Assembly: GCA_034509735.1 (NCBI GenBank)
Contig: JACGWO010000001.1
Span: forward strand, 11,486,854 to 11,550,853
Length of the DNA: 64,000 nt
Direction: 5' to 3'
DNA from: Sesamum alatum
Taxonomy: Eukaryota; Streptophyta; Magnoliopsida; Lamiales; Pedaliaceae
Part shown: one piece after another, positions 12,100 through 25,400 of the stretch
How the letters are laid out: the number at the start of each line of letters is the position of its first letter
How positions within the stretch are numbered: position 1 is the first letter of the stretch
The notes under the pieces: generated by a model
The model's input: only the letters and a program-made list of their open reading frames with translations
Databases searched by the model: none
What the model was told of the DNA's origin: nothing
Made by a program: the position numbers and the translations under genes

Positions 12100-12730
12100 T
12101 CTTCTTCCACTGGGGAGGTTTTTATTTATAGACAATCATTCAGTTAGTTGGAGAAGATCACGAATTTAGGGGAGAATGATCTCAAAGTTGTTAGATAATG
12201 TTGCATCCCCCTCACACTCAGTGGGGAGTCCCAGCGATTGGAGGATCCCCCTTCCCCCAAGATTCGGGGAGAGTGGTTGCAAACCCACGATTTTCTAGGG
12301 ACAATTAGAGTATGTTGCTGATGAGTGTATCTTGGATGGCTTCTCGAATTTTCAAGAAGGCGGTTGAGGATCCCCCGAATTTGGAGGAGGTGGTTGAGGA
12401 GACTATACGTGTTGCTGAGAAGGCAGCTGGCGAGGCCCTCTTGGATCTGGGCCTCTTTAAAAACGCATCGGTTAGGCTTCTTTCGATCAATTTATTTTTC
12501 GAGAGCACCTCTTGGCGAACTCCTGTGGGCTTTATCTGGACTGAACTTCATAGGGGCACGAATTGGGCCTCGTTGGGGATATTTCAAGCCTTGCATTCTT
12601 TTGGGCTCAGGCGATCTCTTATTTCTTTTGGATCTTTTGGACCTCTTTGGATCAGCCCATTTCAACGTACATCAATTACTTTGGGAAGAGGAGATATATT
12701 ACAAACATATTATTTTTCTACCACATAAAT
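12100..12730. other. GC-richer island, possible retrotransposon LTR remnant
   Basis: A block clearly richer in G and C than its AT-rich surroundings, with short G/C-run motifs such as tcccccttccccc and ttcggggag. A 138-codon plus-strand frame crosses it (12312-12728) with an acidic, helical first third (EDPPNLEEVVEETIRVAEKAAGEALL). I recognise no domain. A preceding phrase tttttatttatag at about 12118 is the sort of sequence found in plant LTRs, but I found no matching pair of ends and no 5 bp target duplication. A similar island lies at about 43.4-43.9 kb. Confidence 0.3.
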
Positions 12731-12926
12731 GAATAAATCACTTCACAGAAAGCAAACACATAGACACACATAGTTAACTACATAAATAAATGAAAAAGAA
12801 GAGAAGAAGTCAACCACACAACACCCCAAAGAGGGAAACAGACGAGAAATGAGCAAAAAGTGAAAAGCAAATCTTACACAAGTGGTGTGGTAGAGATTAA
12901 CGAGATTAATCCTTGGAAGAATGAAT

Positions 12927-12962
<36 letters not shown>

Positions 12963-13935
12963 CACAGAAATCAAAGAGTCTAGAAAAAGGGTGTGAGGAG
13001 GCAGAAATTCTTAATATTAGGGAGCAGTGCATCATCATAATCAGCGATCCGAGTGATGAATTAATTTGCATAGAAAGAAAGAAAAAGTGAAGGTGTTGAA
13101 ATCAAGGAGGAGAGGCCCAAAACCTTCATTCCTCATTTAAATAATACTAATTATAATAATTAATTAAGTGCAAGGGGTGCAACATTCTTTCTTCTTCCTC
13201 TCTTAATTTTTTCATCCCAATCTCTGCATCAGATCCAAAGCACATGGAACTCAGTTGACGACCACTCCACCGGCACGTGCACATCTACACTTCTTGTCTA
13301 GCTACCCACAATAATAATATATATATATATATATATTTGTGAAATTTTTTTATTCAACTTTTTGTTTTACAAAAGTTAAAAAGGGTATGGAGAAGTAATG
13401 AACAAAGCAACTTTGCAAAGAGTAGCGCCACCTATGGTGAGATATAATACATATTCTCTCTCTTATCTCTTGAGAAAAATGAATTTCTATTATATGATAA
13501 TAAAAATGTATTTATGAAGTAAGTGTCACGGACAAAATTTATGATATGGGCATGGAATTTTTTTAATAAAAATTGAGTTATTTGACCCGCACTGGATATA
13601 TATATATATAAAAGAATGATCAATTACAAAATAAATTGACCAGGGACAAGGTAGTATTGTAGCTACATTATTTCGAATAAATTATAGTTTAGTAGTCAAA
13701 TATGAAGATACGTTCATATAAAATCTGGTACAACATAATTATTATATTGTTCATCGACAATTCTCCTAATTATAATGTAGCTACTTAATTAGTGCTACTC
13801 ATGTATTGAACCCGCAACCTTATCTTATCCAAAAAGAAAGCAACATATATATGATAGTTTGATAAACCAAACCCCATTCGCATAACTTTGAATCATATCT
13901 TTAAGTACATATGCCAAATAAACACCAAGTAAATC

Positions 13936-13971
<36 letters not shown>

Positions 13972-15576
13972 GAAAAGAAAAGTAGAAGACTAATGAATAT
14001 CACAAGAATTGCATTTGGTTGGCGACATATATATGATAGTTTGATAAAGTTATAATTAGCTGTACTTGAGAAGATAGTGAGAGGAGCACGCCGCGACGCA
14101 CATGTATGAAGACCAAGTCACAACTAGTGTTTAAAATGAATGCATGACTACAAATGGTTTTGCAGCTTCTTTTATATATATATATGTTGATGTGAAGAAG
14201 AAGAAGAAGAAGAAGGCACAGTGTTGTTTGTGGGTTTTATGCGAATGGGGTTTGGTTTCTTCTCTTGCCCATCTGTCGACGTCGTTTCAACAATCATCAC
14301 AACACAGTGTCTGACAGATTCTGCAGCTTTTTTGATAATTAGTTATATTAACAGAAAAACAAATACTGTACTTGGCTGGAGCACATGTTGTATTTATTTT
14401 CCCAAAATGTTAAGAGTTTCTGTTTCTTTTTTATTTTCAGTTTTTTTCTGGGGCAGGAGGGGTTCTAATTATACATATACCGAAAAGTTAAAACATGCAG
14501 AAGAAGCTTTTGAACTGATTGTACTACGGCCACTCCGGGCATTAATTCATTCTAAAATACCAATTGATGAGGATGACAATGGGTGTTGTCATTGATGAAG
14601 AGCAGGTATACGAACAACTGCCCAAACACTATTGCTTACTAACTAGTAGCAAAAGATATATATATATATATACACAATTTGGCTGAACAAAATCACCGAT
14701 TTGAGACCAGATCTGTTGTCGGGCGTAATTATTTCATTTAGTGATATAGTGTCCAAACAAATCATGAACTGTTGAATTTAGAATCAATGATATCAATATT
14801 ATTATAATAGTTGAATATCATGAGATCATTCTATCCTCCAAAGTTTACAGTAAATTTTTTCCAGCCGGTTTGTGTACGCCTTTTTTGTTTCATCGTTTAC
14901 CCATATTCCAAATGCAAAAGGACAAAGTTTTCAATCAAATTTCAAAATCAATTCACATGGCCCACTATTATATATATACCCACATATAAAAGAACGTATA
15001 TATATGCATGCATACACACACAGGTACACGCGTGAGTGTGTGTGTGTGTTTTTCATGCCCACACTCCATGCAAGCAATGCCTGCATAAACTCTCTTTCTT
15101 CTCTCCAAATGGAATTTTGCAAAAAAATCATACAAGAATTGACAGCGCATCAAGAAACATACAAAAAATGCCCAAACAAAAACACCCTTTTCAAGCAAAA
15201 AAGCAAAATAACAAAAGCAATTAAAACTCACATGCCCACATCAATATCATCAACTCTTTCACTGAACTCTGACAATTACCATCCATTTGCCAGTTAGAAA
15301 GAGCTGATCAAGGAAAGGAGTATGTCTTCTTACTACAAAAACTTTTCAGTAAAAGAACTCTAGCTTCTATACATAGATAGGGGACTTGCTTGCTATACAC
15401 ATAGAGCTAGCCAGAATTAGCTATATTATAAGAAAATGGTAAGTGGCCTTTCGTCTTGAACAGGTAAATTAATTTAACACTAACCCCACCTAAGAAAATC
15501 AAAGGGAAAAAAATAAAAAATAAAACTAAAGAGGAACGAAAAGATGCCTTCTTTCTTCTTTTAGGAGTAACTTCAT
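12731..15576. other. AT-rich intergenic DNA with many (TA)n tracts
   Basis: No gene is supported. (TA)n or similar dinucleotide tracts occur at about 12931-12960, 13315-13336, 13597-13611, 13939-13967, 14654-14671 and, as (GT)n, about 15033-15050. A (GAA)n tract is at about 14198-14214. Open frames here (for example 14221-14595) are low-complexity, lack family features and are not called. Confidence 0.6.
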
Positions 15577-16748
15577 TTAAGGCTGTAAACGAACCCACTG
15601 ATATTTCCCCTCCAATGGGACGTCCTTCACTATATCATAGTTGTACCTGAAAATAATACAAACCCATTCAATCAAATCATTACTCGTTTTCCTTTTTCAG
15701 TTACCAGAGAATAATCAATTGAGCCAGGCTAAAATGAGCAGTGGGTGTACATTCTGAGAGCGGGCGTCTTATTGTGCGCACCGTGGAAACACATGTAATG
15801 ATTGTCTGCATATGTGAAGATGTGGGAAGAAGAAGATGTACTCACTTTTCAGCGAATCGTTTCTGCTCGTACTTTTCTGCCGCCACAAAGAACTCCTCCA
15901 GCTCCGCCGCCGACGGCATATCCTCCGCAAGAGACACTGGAATTTTCCGGCGAGAAGGCGACGATGATTTCTTCTTTGACGTGGCCTTTGAGTGCATCAA
16001 CACTTGCTCTGAGTCTCCGTAGAGCTCGCTAGTTGGTGTCGTCTCTCTACTGAAAAAGCAAAGATAAAGTTGAAAACCTAAGAACACGAATTAACAACAA
16101 AATGAAGGTTGAAAATATAAAAATAATGAAAACGAAACTATGGAATTTAAAAGGACTGCGTAGTTAAAATTATATTCACTCACTAGAAAATAAACAGCAA
16201 ATAAATATACGTTCACAGATATACATAATTCCACAAAACATGTACACATATGCTATACTTATACAAGTACGTAAACAGCAGATGAAACGGTAAAATTACA
16301 AGGACGACCAAAATCAAAATGTTTCATTGTTCACCTGAAAACGTCGTCAGTGAAGGCGGCAATGTCCGTTTCAAAACCCTCGGACTGCAAATCATCAACA
16401 TTCTGAAAAACATATTCAAAATCCGGCTCTTCAGAAAACCAGCTGAAATTGAAGCTTCGCAAAAGAAAACACAAACAAAAGCTTTCCCCCAGCTACTAGG
16501 GTATATATCCAAACCGAGTTTAAATTTCGAATTTTCACCTCCAGATCTGGTGATCTCAAACTCCTCTCCACGACGTCACTCGACGACTCATCATGCTTAC
16601 AACAACCGGAGGTCGTCGACGCCGCCGGCGACACTGAATTCTCCTCTACTACCACGTCGCCACAGCACTCATTTTCACGCTCCGAGTAAAACTTCCTCTT
16701 CTTACTGCAAATCAACTCCATATCTTCCTCCATACTCTTCAATATCAC
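15577..16748 (-). CDS. KRP: Kip-related protein, cyclin-dependent kinase inhibitor (KRP/ICK)
   Basis: Complete four-exon gene: 16539-16748, 16335-16402, 15846-16049 and 15577-15646. It encodes 183 residues, or 178 if the second in-frame ATG at 16733 (MEEDMELICSKKRK) is used. KRPs bind CDKA and D-type cyclins and hold back cell division and endocycle entry. The C-terminal CDK/cyclin-binding region is diagnostic: PSAAELEEFFVAAEKYEQKR followed by FAEKYNYDIVKDV and ending EGKYQWVRLQP. The middle part keeps the family phrase FETDIA and the segment SRETTPTSELYGDSE. Basic clusters SKKRK and SKKKSSSPSRRK are likely nuclear localisation signals, and Ser/Thr-Pro sites are present. The second intron end was set at tttttcag before AATGTTGAT because an earlier AG breaks the frame. 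CT and TA microsatellites sit just upstream of the start. Confidence 0.95.
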
Positions 16749-16753
16749 ACTCT

Positions 16754-16890
16754 TATCACATCTCTCTCTCTACCTATACACACATATCGATCTCTCTCTC
16801 TCTCTCTCTCTACATATATCTCTGTGTGTGTGGAAATAGGTGAATATATGTATATCTATATATATATATATATATGTGTGTGTGTGCTGG
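16754..16890. repeat. (CT)n, (TA)n and (TG)n microsatellites upstream of KRP
   Basis: Pyrimidine-rich tctctctc tracts at about 16762-16811, followed by tatatata and tgtgtgtg tracts to about 16886. They lie within 150 bases upstream of the KRP start codon, in the presumed 5' leader. GA/CT leaders are common in plant genes, and the tract length is expected to vary between individuals. Confidence 0.85.
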
Positions 16891-17075
16891 TGATCAAAAA
16901 GCAACCTGCAAAAAGTTGAAAGCGCAATTTCTTTTTCGACGCAACTTCACCACTGCTATAAAATTAGATCAGAGAGGGGGAGAGTAGGGGCAAAAGCGTA
17001 AATGCAGAGGAGATGGGGATTTGATCGGAGGGTGTAGATTAAATGAGGCGGTTACCGTAACATGTGGTCCTGGCT

Positions 17076-17085
17076 CCGTTAACGG
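17076..17085. promoter_or_regulatory. Palindromic AACGG (MYB/MSA-core) site upstream of KRP
   Basis: The palindrome CCGTTAACGG contains the AACGG core on both strands. AACGG is the core of mitosis-specific activator elements bound by three-repeat MYB proteins. A further ccgtta occurs at about 17105. The site is about 330 bases upstream of the KRP start codon. Function is inferred from motif and position only. Confidence 0.35.
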
Positions 17086-18534
17086 TGACAGGCACATGGT
17101 GATGCCGTTAAGGGAGATCGGAATCCTATAAGAATGATTACAGTAGACTGAGCCAATGAGAGGGAGACACGTTGAGGGAGGGTAGGACGACTGGTGATAG
17201 CCGGTTGGGTAACTGGGAATCTTGTAATGACTGCGATTTTGTTACAGCATAACTGAAAATCACTGCCACAAATATTTTCATGCGGTTGGTTGTGTTATGT
17301 TGTGTTGTTCGGAAGTACCCTAAGTAATGTTAGTTGCATTTCTACCAAATGTTTAAAAAACTAACTCTTCTTCTCTTTCTTTTATTTTTTTCTTATTATT
17401 AAAATATATTAAATTTGAATTTTGATGGTCTTGAAATGAAATGTATGTTAGTTTATTTTGAGGGCATTTGCAGAGATTATAAAATGTTATAAAATATTTG
17501 ATATTTTTTTAAAAAAATTGTTTATAATAAGCTTTAAAAATAAATTATTAGCAACATAAGAATTTTTTTTAAGGAAAAATTAAAGGTAAGTATTTCCTTA
17601 CTTTTAAGACCTTATCGAGTTCCGTTATTGCTAACTTTTTTTAACCTCTATAATTTTATAGATAATTTTATTTTATGCAAGCTCTTTATGAGCTTATTTT
17701 TAAAATAAGATTGACAGTTTATAAGCGTTAAATGTATCTTATAAAATGTATGAAATTATAAGATTTTTAAATAAGTCTAGCCAAATACCTTCTTAATTTT
17801 GGTTAGGGATTTTCTTCATCGAATGATGTAGAGTATTTATGTCCGGTCTATAAGTCTAGAGAAAGAAGTATATTTTTTATCGTGTAATTGGATTTTATGT
17901 TTTATCCTGTAATTTAACAGAGTGACAGACTGACGGCTATGTTTTGTGTCGTTTAATTTTGATGGATTTTAGATGCAAAGTTTATCGAAACATTACTTAT
18001 GATCGTTTTCCCACCTGCAACATTAGAGATCTAACCATTGTTCTGAGTATTATAAGACGATCACCGCAAACTGTTATGTTCAGGTGAAAAGCTGGTGACT
18101 TAATTACTAAACTACTGTACTGATGGTGATGGAGAATTCATGATAATGCAGATGGAGGAGGAAAATTGGCAATACCTAATCATTAGTAGAATTGTGAATC
18201 GTTGAATTACAGATGCTTGTCATTGAAGCTTAGTTGATGAAGTTGAAGTCTCATGCATGATCAAGAAATCATGGGTTCGAATATTACTTAGTTATTAGTT
18301 TATTTTAATAGTAGTTGTCGGTCTATTGTAATTGCAATTATTGATTAGTTATACATATTTGATATTGATAATTGACGTTTAGTGATTGTTTATAATTAAA
18401 ATTTATAATATAATTATAACCGATTCACTCAAAAACAAAATCAGATGCTTAATATTATTAAGGCCACTTGAAATCGATACAAAAGCTATCCATTTAGGTT
18501 GCAGTTATAATTGTAAAAAGTTAAGGGCAATTTA

Positions 18535-18758
18535 CAATGCGTCGTTTCTCATAATTACAAGTACCCCATTATTGTTTAAAAAATTACAAATATCCTCCTA
18601 GAATTAACGGTCGACTAACAAATAACCCCTCGTGATAGCCTATTATTATAAGGAGTATTTGTTAGACAATTATTCAAATGGGTTATTTATAATTTTTCAA
18701 ACCGATGAAATACTTATAATTACAACAAAATTTCATGGGAGCCCGTTATAATTTACGA
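18535..18758. mobile_element. Mutator-like miniature element, family 1, copy 2 (short)
   Basis: A 224 bp internally shortened copy. It begins GGGCAATTTACAATG and ends ...TATAATTTACGA. The 9-base duplication aaaagttaa flanks it exactly at 18526-18534 and 18759-18767. Internal phrases (ataattacaagtacccc, aaaaattacaaatat) match the other copies. Confidence 0.8.
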
Positions 18759-19316
18759 AAAAGTTAATTAGCTGGAGTGGGTTGAATAGCATTTTGTGCA
18801 CTAAATTTGTATCAATTGTTCAGTTCAATTCCCTCTTTTGATTTTGCCATCATCACTTCACTTTGATACATACATATATATGCCTAAAGAGTTCTTCATT
18901 TCTTTCCTTTTGTGGACTCTATTTTGAGCTACTTTTTATTTCATTTTATTAGTCTTTATGTAATTGTGATGTTCATTGATTCAGTTTGGTGACCAAAAAT
19001 GATGAAGAATATTTGATATATAGGTGGAGTAGTATTTAATTAGAAATTCCTTAAAAAAGTTATGTATATTACATCTCCTCCTTGGATATCTTTGAATATT
19101 GGATCATCACTGTTATTAATAGTCTTTAGCTGAGTTGAGGAACAATAACTTTAGTATAGTTTGTTTGTTGTGGGATTAATAGCATCCATCAAAATTGAAG
19201 TGATGACCAATTTATGTGCAGGTAGTCATTAAGTTATTAATGCAATTAATTGCACTCATTTCAAATGTTGGTTGCATGAATGCCTCTTTTCTCTTTTCTT
19301 TTTTAAGTACACCAGC

Positions 19317-19425
19317 AACTGTGGCACGTTATTCATGCGTGCTTGTATTAAATATTCTTTTGCGCTTTAAAATGTATCATTATAAATAAGATAATATTAA
19401 TATAAACCAATACATCACACTAAAA
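19317..19425 (-). repeat. Dispersed AT-rich repeat, family 2, copy 1
   Basis: On the minus strand this reads gtgatgtattggtttata, later cattttaaagcgcaaaa, then ataacgtgccac. Two diverged copies of the same order of phrases occur on the plus strand at about 43950-44140 and 44165-44325. It has no coding capacity and is probably a remnant of a non-autonomous transposon. Its exact ends are not defined. Confidence 0.65.
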
Positions 19426-22400
19426 AAAATGAAAGAAAGAAAGAAAAGAAACTCTTTTATCAATTAATGTAAAATTTGAAAGTTGAATAAGTTAGTTATC
19501 TTATAGGTTGAATGTCATTTTTGGCTTCCACACATTTGGTTTTGAACTCAAAACGTAGCAGTCAAGGCTGATGTCTCGTAACTCTACAAGTACGTATATA
19601 TGAAACAGGATTACGAGTTCTTATACAACTACATATATACATATATATATATATCGGTGTATATAGATCTTCATATCTCATTTTTTACATGAGCTGATTT
19701 CTCGTTGTTTTTTTTTTTTTTGTCATTGGTTATTAATAATGACATTAAATTGAGAATTAAAAAGAATTATGCGATTAACATGAATTACAGAAAATCGACT
19801 GGTATGAAAAGATACAAATAATCAATAATTTCAATTTTTCAATCCCATGAAAAACCAGAAATTCCTTTCTCAACATCACACATATAATATATAGAAGAAC
19901 ATATATATGTTTCAAAAACCAACAACGTTACAACAATTTATTATTATGTACTTAATATCACCAAAAAAAATTCAGTCTCTTTAATTATAAATAAATGTGA
20001 ATATTAAAATTAAAGAAGCCCCCCTGAAAGAGAATTATAGAGTATATAGTAGTGCAGGTAATAATTAATAGAGCATGCATCCACCATCATTATGGTGAGG
20101 TGGGCAGTGATGGTAGATGGAATTTCAATTAAATACCATGCAACTATTTATTTTAATTACATAAGAGAAAATTTTATTTTATATTTTACTAGCAAGTATG
20201 GTACAATTGAATATTATTGAAGGAGAGGGTAAATGATGGACATTAATTTCAGGACCACATAAAAATGTGGTGGGGGAATTAAATAACAATGCCCAAAAGT
20301 TTACTAAGCCTTATGACCAATATTTAATGATGTGGATATATATATAGAGAGATGAGCCTCACAAATTAATTTCAAATCTTTTTTTGTTAGATATTCTATT
20401 GATGATAGTTAGGAATGTATTGTAAATGTGGAATTAAATTACATTGTAATGCAGTTGTAATTCAAATTGAGTCTTGAATTTTGTCCGTTGGGCTTGCCTG
20501 AGCCAGATGTTGACAGTATAGTGTAAGTATTTGAAGGGGAAATAGATTTTTTTATTTTTTTGTGTTAGAGTTTGGTTGGAAGTAAATTCCGGGACGAACG
20601 AATTATATTTATTATGTGATTTATGTACGGTATAAGAGAAATTATTAATTGTGTAGTAAGTATAAATGATATAATTGGAGGAGTGTGTGAATTTAATTTT
20701 TGACAAGGATTTTCTGCCATGGCTGATGGAATACAATAATAATACCAAGAAGTTATGAACTGTGCTTGGCTTTTATTAGAAAATTATATTTTGATTTCTT
20801 TTCTTCCAGTTTGATGTTTTTGTTTTCCTAAAATTTAAATGAGGGATTTGAAAAAAGTATCTTGAATAGTACAATATTAAATGGATTAAAAATTCAATAC
20901 AATATTATTAAAAATAGTTCTGAATGATAAGCGAAGAAATCCGAATCCTTTGTAATATAGGATTATTCAACGAATATTAATGGGTTTATTATTTTAGATT
21001 TGAAATTCATAACTGTAAATCTGTTGATCCAAACGCAACATAAAATTTGAGCTTTTTATTTTATTTGTTTTAATTTACGAGTTGAAGTTCATTTGTGTGT
21101 CTTTGTGTATATATGTATTTTGCAGCAAAATGGGGTGCTAATGTTCAATCCCTTGGTCAATGTTTTACAAGCATACATTAAAATAAAATGATGTGTTAAA
21201 TTACTGAAGAATATTAAGATCACTAATTGATATCTATAGATAGAGTAGGGTTGGTAGGGATGACTTCTATGATAAGAAAAAGAATTATGACAACAGTAGC
21301 AATCGTCATGGATTTAATTGATAAAATTATTGAAAAATACAGTAGGAAAGTTACTAGTTACAGAGAGGAAAAGATGAGATCCAAGAGTTGACAAAGAGCG
21401 AAGGAGGAAAATAAAAAGAAGAGGTTTGTGGGACAAAAGTGTGAGGGAAGCCATATTCTCACAACCAAACGAAATGAATCTGCACAAGTCTGCATCTTGT
21501 GAGATGTGGTACAAACATTGGATTCCATTGCGAAGAATTGGAAAATAAGAACAAGGAGGGGTGGCCCACACAAAGTATAGACAATTTGGCTCTAAGTGGC
21601 AACCCTCTATTCCCCCTAAAAACAAGGGCTCTGTCCCTGTCCCGGTTCCTGTCCCTCACCCACGAAGATATAGACGCGCACGCAAAGATTTGAATGCTGC
21701 TGGCAGGCCTTCGCAGTTTGGTGGCTGAGGATAATAACAAGACATGTAGGCAGCGATTCTTGTGCGGGCCTCATCTGCTCCACTGATACAGCAGTAGTTG
21801 CTGTTGCTGGTGGCTATTGATGGACGGGCCATCTAAAAGTTATTTCAATTCCGCTCGTGCTATTTCCTCTCTCTCTCTCTCTCAAAGCTTTTTACAATGG
21901 TAAATTTCTGACAATCTCACTGCAAATTTTGAACAGTAAATCACCACCACACAGAAATAAACACACTAGGACCAAGAGAGGAGAGTGACTTTGAACAAAT
22001 TTGGCTTCAGGTTAAGAAGACTACCTCATAAGAAGAGGCGGTTACATGTGTGTACAAGATGTTATTACTCACGTCTCTAGACAAGTTGAATGCTATCTGT
22101 AGATTGCTAAATCCTGCAAAATTTACAACTGAGAGAATGCATGAAAGAATTCTATTTGAAACATGCGCCAGCCAGCGTAGTACAAGTGCAACTTTGCAGT
22201 TCTTTTTTCTCAGAAGAGAAGAAATACAATACAATTCCAATATAACACAGTGGCATCAGTTTGAAAACATGTGAATGAGCGCCTTGAATTAGAATGTTCT
22301 ATTTGAATTTTTAATGAAACTCCTGGCTTCAATTGGCTTTAGCACGATGTGAAATGCCACTGCATGCGTATATAGGTCATGTTTCTCTTGTTTTGGTCCC

Positions 22401-22479
22401 ACCAACAATCACAGGACTTGGAGATGTGTAAATGTGAAAAAGTTCAGTAGATGTATTTCCTGCACTCACTTCAAATATC

Positions 22480-25400
22480 TTAGAGTGCCTTCTTCACCTT
22501 AAAGAAGTCAGGGCGCGACTCATTCGCCGCATCAACGTCGTCTGGAGATGCCACAGCAACCACAACACCTTTGTCCTTAACTGCCTCAACAACATCAGCA
22601 AATTCCTTGAAGTCGTCCAACCTATACCAAAGAAACAATTGAATACACAGGTTAGGAAAGCTTGTCACTCATCCAAGCAGAAAGAAAATAATCAAGAAAT
22701 AAAGATATTTTTCCATCAGATAGAACGGACAATACTATCTCCGAGCATCAGAGAAATATTAGATTTTGTGAAGTTGGTGCTACAGTACCAGTATAAGATA
22801 TATTATAACCACCGAAACGAAAGAAATTTTCAATTCTTCACTGAGAAAAACAATTATCAGCCTTCTTCATCGTTATATTCCCATATCATTCACATCCTAC
22901 TATTTGGGATGATCCCAGAAAATCATTTCAAAGTATAGTGCAATGACATGGACATCTGAAATAAATTGTTACTATTTTCCTCTTCTCCTGAATACATAAT
23001 TTGAGAGTGTTACTCACATAAAATTGCCATCGCTGCAGATCATTTCTTTGCAGTTGCACATAATGGATAATAGACATTCAAAATTTTCAACATGAGTTTC
23101 TCTTGATACATCTCAATATTGATATGTAGCAATGAGAAGGTAAGCAGGTAGTACTCAGAAGTACCAAACTGTGAACGGACATGTCGTCAAGTAGACATGC
23201 AGAGAACATATATCTCTTGGTTTTCATGGTTCAAATGTTTCAAACACCATGCCATGCTTACAGTTTGCATTACTGGTAAGCAGGAATGAGAAATAAGGAA
23301 CCCATAATTTATACTGCACTTGCTCTGTAGTCAAAGATAAATTTAAGTACCTCGTTGACAAAATCTCTTCTCGTCTTATTTGCCTCTCTTCCTCAGTGAC
23401 TCCTAACAAGTATCTCAACAAACTGAAGAAAAGAGTGCAAATATCAGTACATTACAGTGTTCTGGCAGCCTTTCAAATAAAAAAGAACAGATAAAGAAAA
23501 ACATTAAATTAAACTATCTCACCATGTTCAACAAGATCATATTATTTCTAATAGGACAAGAAAAACATTAAAGGGCGGATAACGGAGCCAGCGAATTAAA
23601 CTGTACATTTGGAAATTGCAAGCAAATGTCATACAGATGAAAGTCGACACACGTAAGTTTGGAGGTTAGAGCACATTTTACTTAAAATGAACTTTCAGGA
23701 GATATGCAGGGATGTTTGAAGTTCCACAAACCAAGTGGAAAAACTTGGAGTATAGTTCCTCCATACTTGAACCTTTTCAAGGTTCTCACTTCTTTATCCT
23801 TTTTTGTAGGGGTGCCAATATGAGTTGAAACCCATGGTTACAACCCAATCCACCTAGCCTTGGGTTGGGTTAAAGATATTTTAATATGGGTTCCAATCAG
23901 GGTTGTGTTTAACTAAATTCAACTATATTATGGGTTCTAAATGGGTTTCATCATAGTTAATTTTTATTAGTCAATCAAACATTATCTTTGATAATATCAT
24001 GCAATTGATGAAAGATGTTACTATAATACTGAATTCAATGTGTTGTGTTTAATTAAGTTCAACTAGATCTTATATTCCATATGGTTTCTAATGGGTCCTA
24101 AATGGGTCTCATCATTTTCATATTATATTAATTAATCAAAAATTATTTGTATTTTTTTAATATTGATTAAAAATAATTATTTTTAATAATATTATGCAAC
24201 TAAATAAGTACTACTATATTCATAATTATACAAGCATTTTTTAAACTTTAACAACATATAAATATAATATTTTCTACATAAATATATTTTCATTTGGCTT
24301 GAGGAAAAAAACAGCATGATAGACCTCTAATTTCTGGTAACTAGTATAGCTTCTTAGGAGTGTTAATTCTATAAAATCAAATCGAACGGAAGCAGACCGA
24401 GATTTGATCAATAATAACTTCGGTGCAATATTTTGAGAAAAGTAATTATCAAAGGCTAACAATTCATAATATATTTGATATCATAAGGATACACACTAGT
24501 AGACAAGATTTGATGGCAGTTCAAAATGAATTATCTTATTGTATTGAACCCGACGATACCCAAACCAACCACCCATTTTGGACCCGACCCATTATGAACC
24601 CAACCCACCCATTTGCCACATCTACTTTTTTGTGACAGTACCAAGTGTGCCAATGTGCAGCTGTTTACTTGCTACTGAAAAATTTTAACACAGGACTTAA
24701 GTTGACCCTTTCTGAAAATATTCTCTAATACACGACTATAACGATTTCATTGAGACAAGGACTGCAATTGGCTTACCTACTATATCCTTTCGCGTCAGGA
24801 AGCTGATAGGAATCAACATCTCCTATAGTCCCAATAATTGCTTTGGTGAGAGCATCATCATCCATCTCAAGTTCTCTCAGGAAGTTGCTTGTTCCATCAT
24901 AAACATCAAGTGTCTTCAACAAATTGGGGTCTCTGTAAGACAAGTATGAGAACACACCTGAACAGAGAAGTCCAGGGTTAGGACAGTCGGAAATTAGCAC
25001 TGATGACAATGAAACAGAACACTAAAACTGCCCATTGCACCTGAGTGAGTGTCGAAATCACAAAATCCTCCATAAGCTCCACCACTGACTCGCACACGAT
25101 CCCACAGCCACGAATTATTTAAGTATTTAGAGATCACATATGCACTGCCTTTAAGTTGATAGCCAGTCTCGAACAGATTAGCCGCTTTTCCAACATAATT
25201 TACCTGTGGTAAAATATAACTTAGTCCGTAGTCTAAATGCCTAATAGAACAGGAAGCAAGTCGAACATTAAATTTCTACTAACTTGAGTAGGGATCACAA
25301 TAGCTTCATTAGTCGGAGGGAGGCGAGAACTCCAAGCAGTTGATCCAACAGGGGAAGTGTTGGGAAGCATATCAAGAAATTTGCTGACATGTTTCTCTGA

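Larger units (their letters stand above)
16891..22479. other. AT-rich intergenic DNA between KRP and PREP
   Basis: No gene is supported in this 5.6 kb. It contains one family 1 miniature element (18535-18758), a dispersed repeat (about 19317-19425) and short TA tracts. A slightly GC-richer island at about 21330-21830 has overlapping frames on both strands (for example 21314-21625) but no recognisable product. I see no tRNA or microRNA hairpin that I can support. Confidence 0.55.

Noticed and set aside
14221..14595. 124-codon plus-strand open frame
   Set aside because: Low-complexity hydrophobic and mixed sequence with no domain, no splice context and TA/GAA microsatellites around it. Probably chance.
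16403..16442. Upstream acceptor for KRP exon 2 (ending tttcag before CTGGTT)
   Set aside because: It gives a stop in the first exon's frame. The acceptor at tttttcag before AATGTTGAT keeps phase and joins conserved family sequence.
21314..21830. Slightly GC-richer island with overlapping frames on both strands
   Set aside because: No domain, tRNA fold or hairpin I could support. Left as intergenic.
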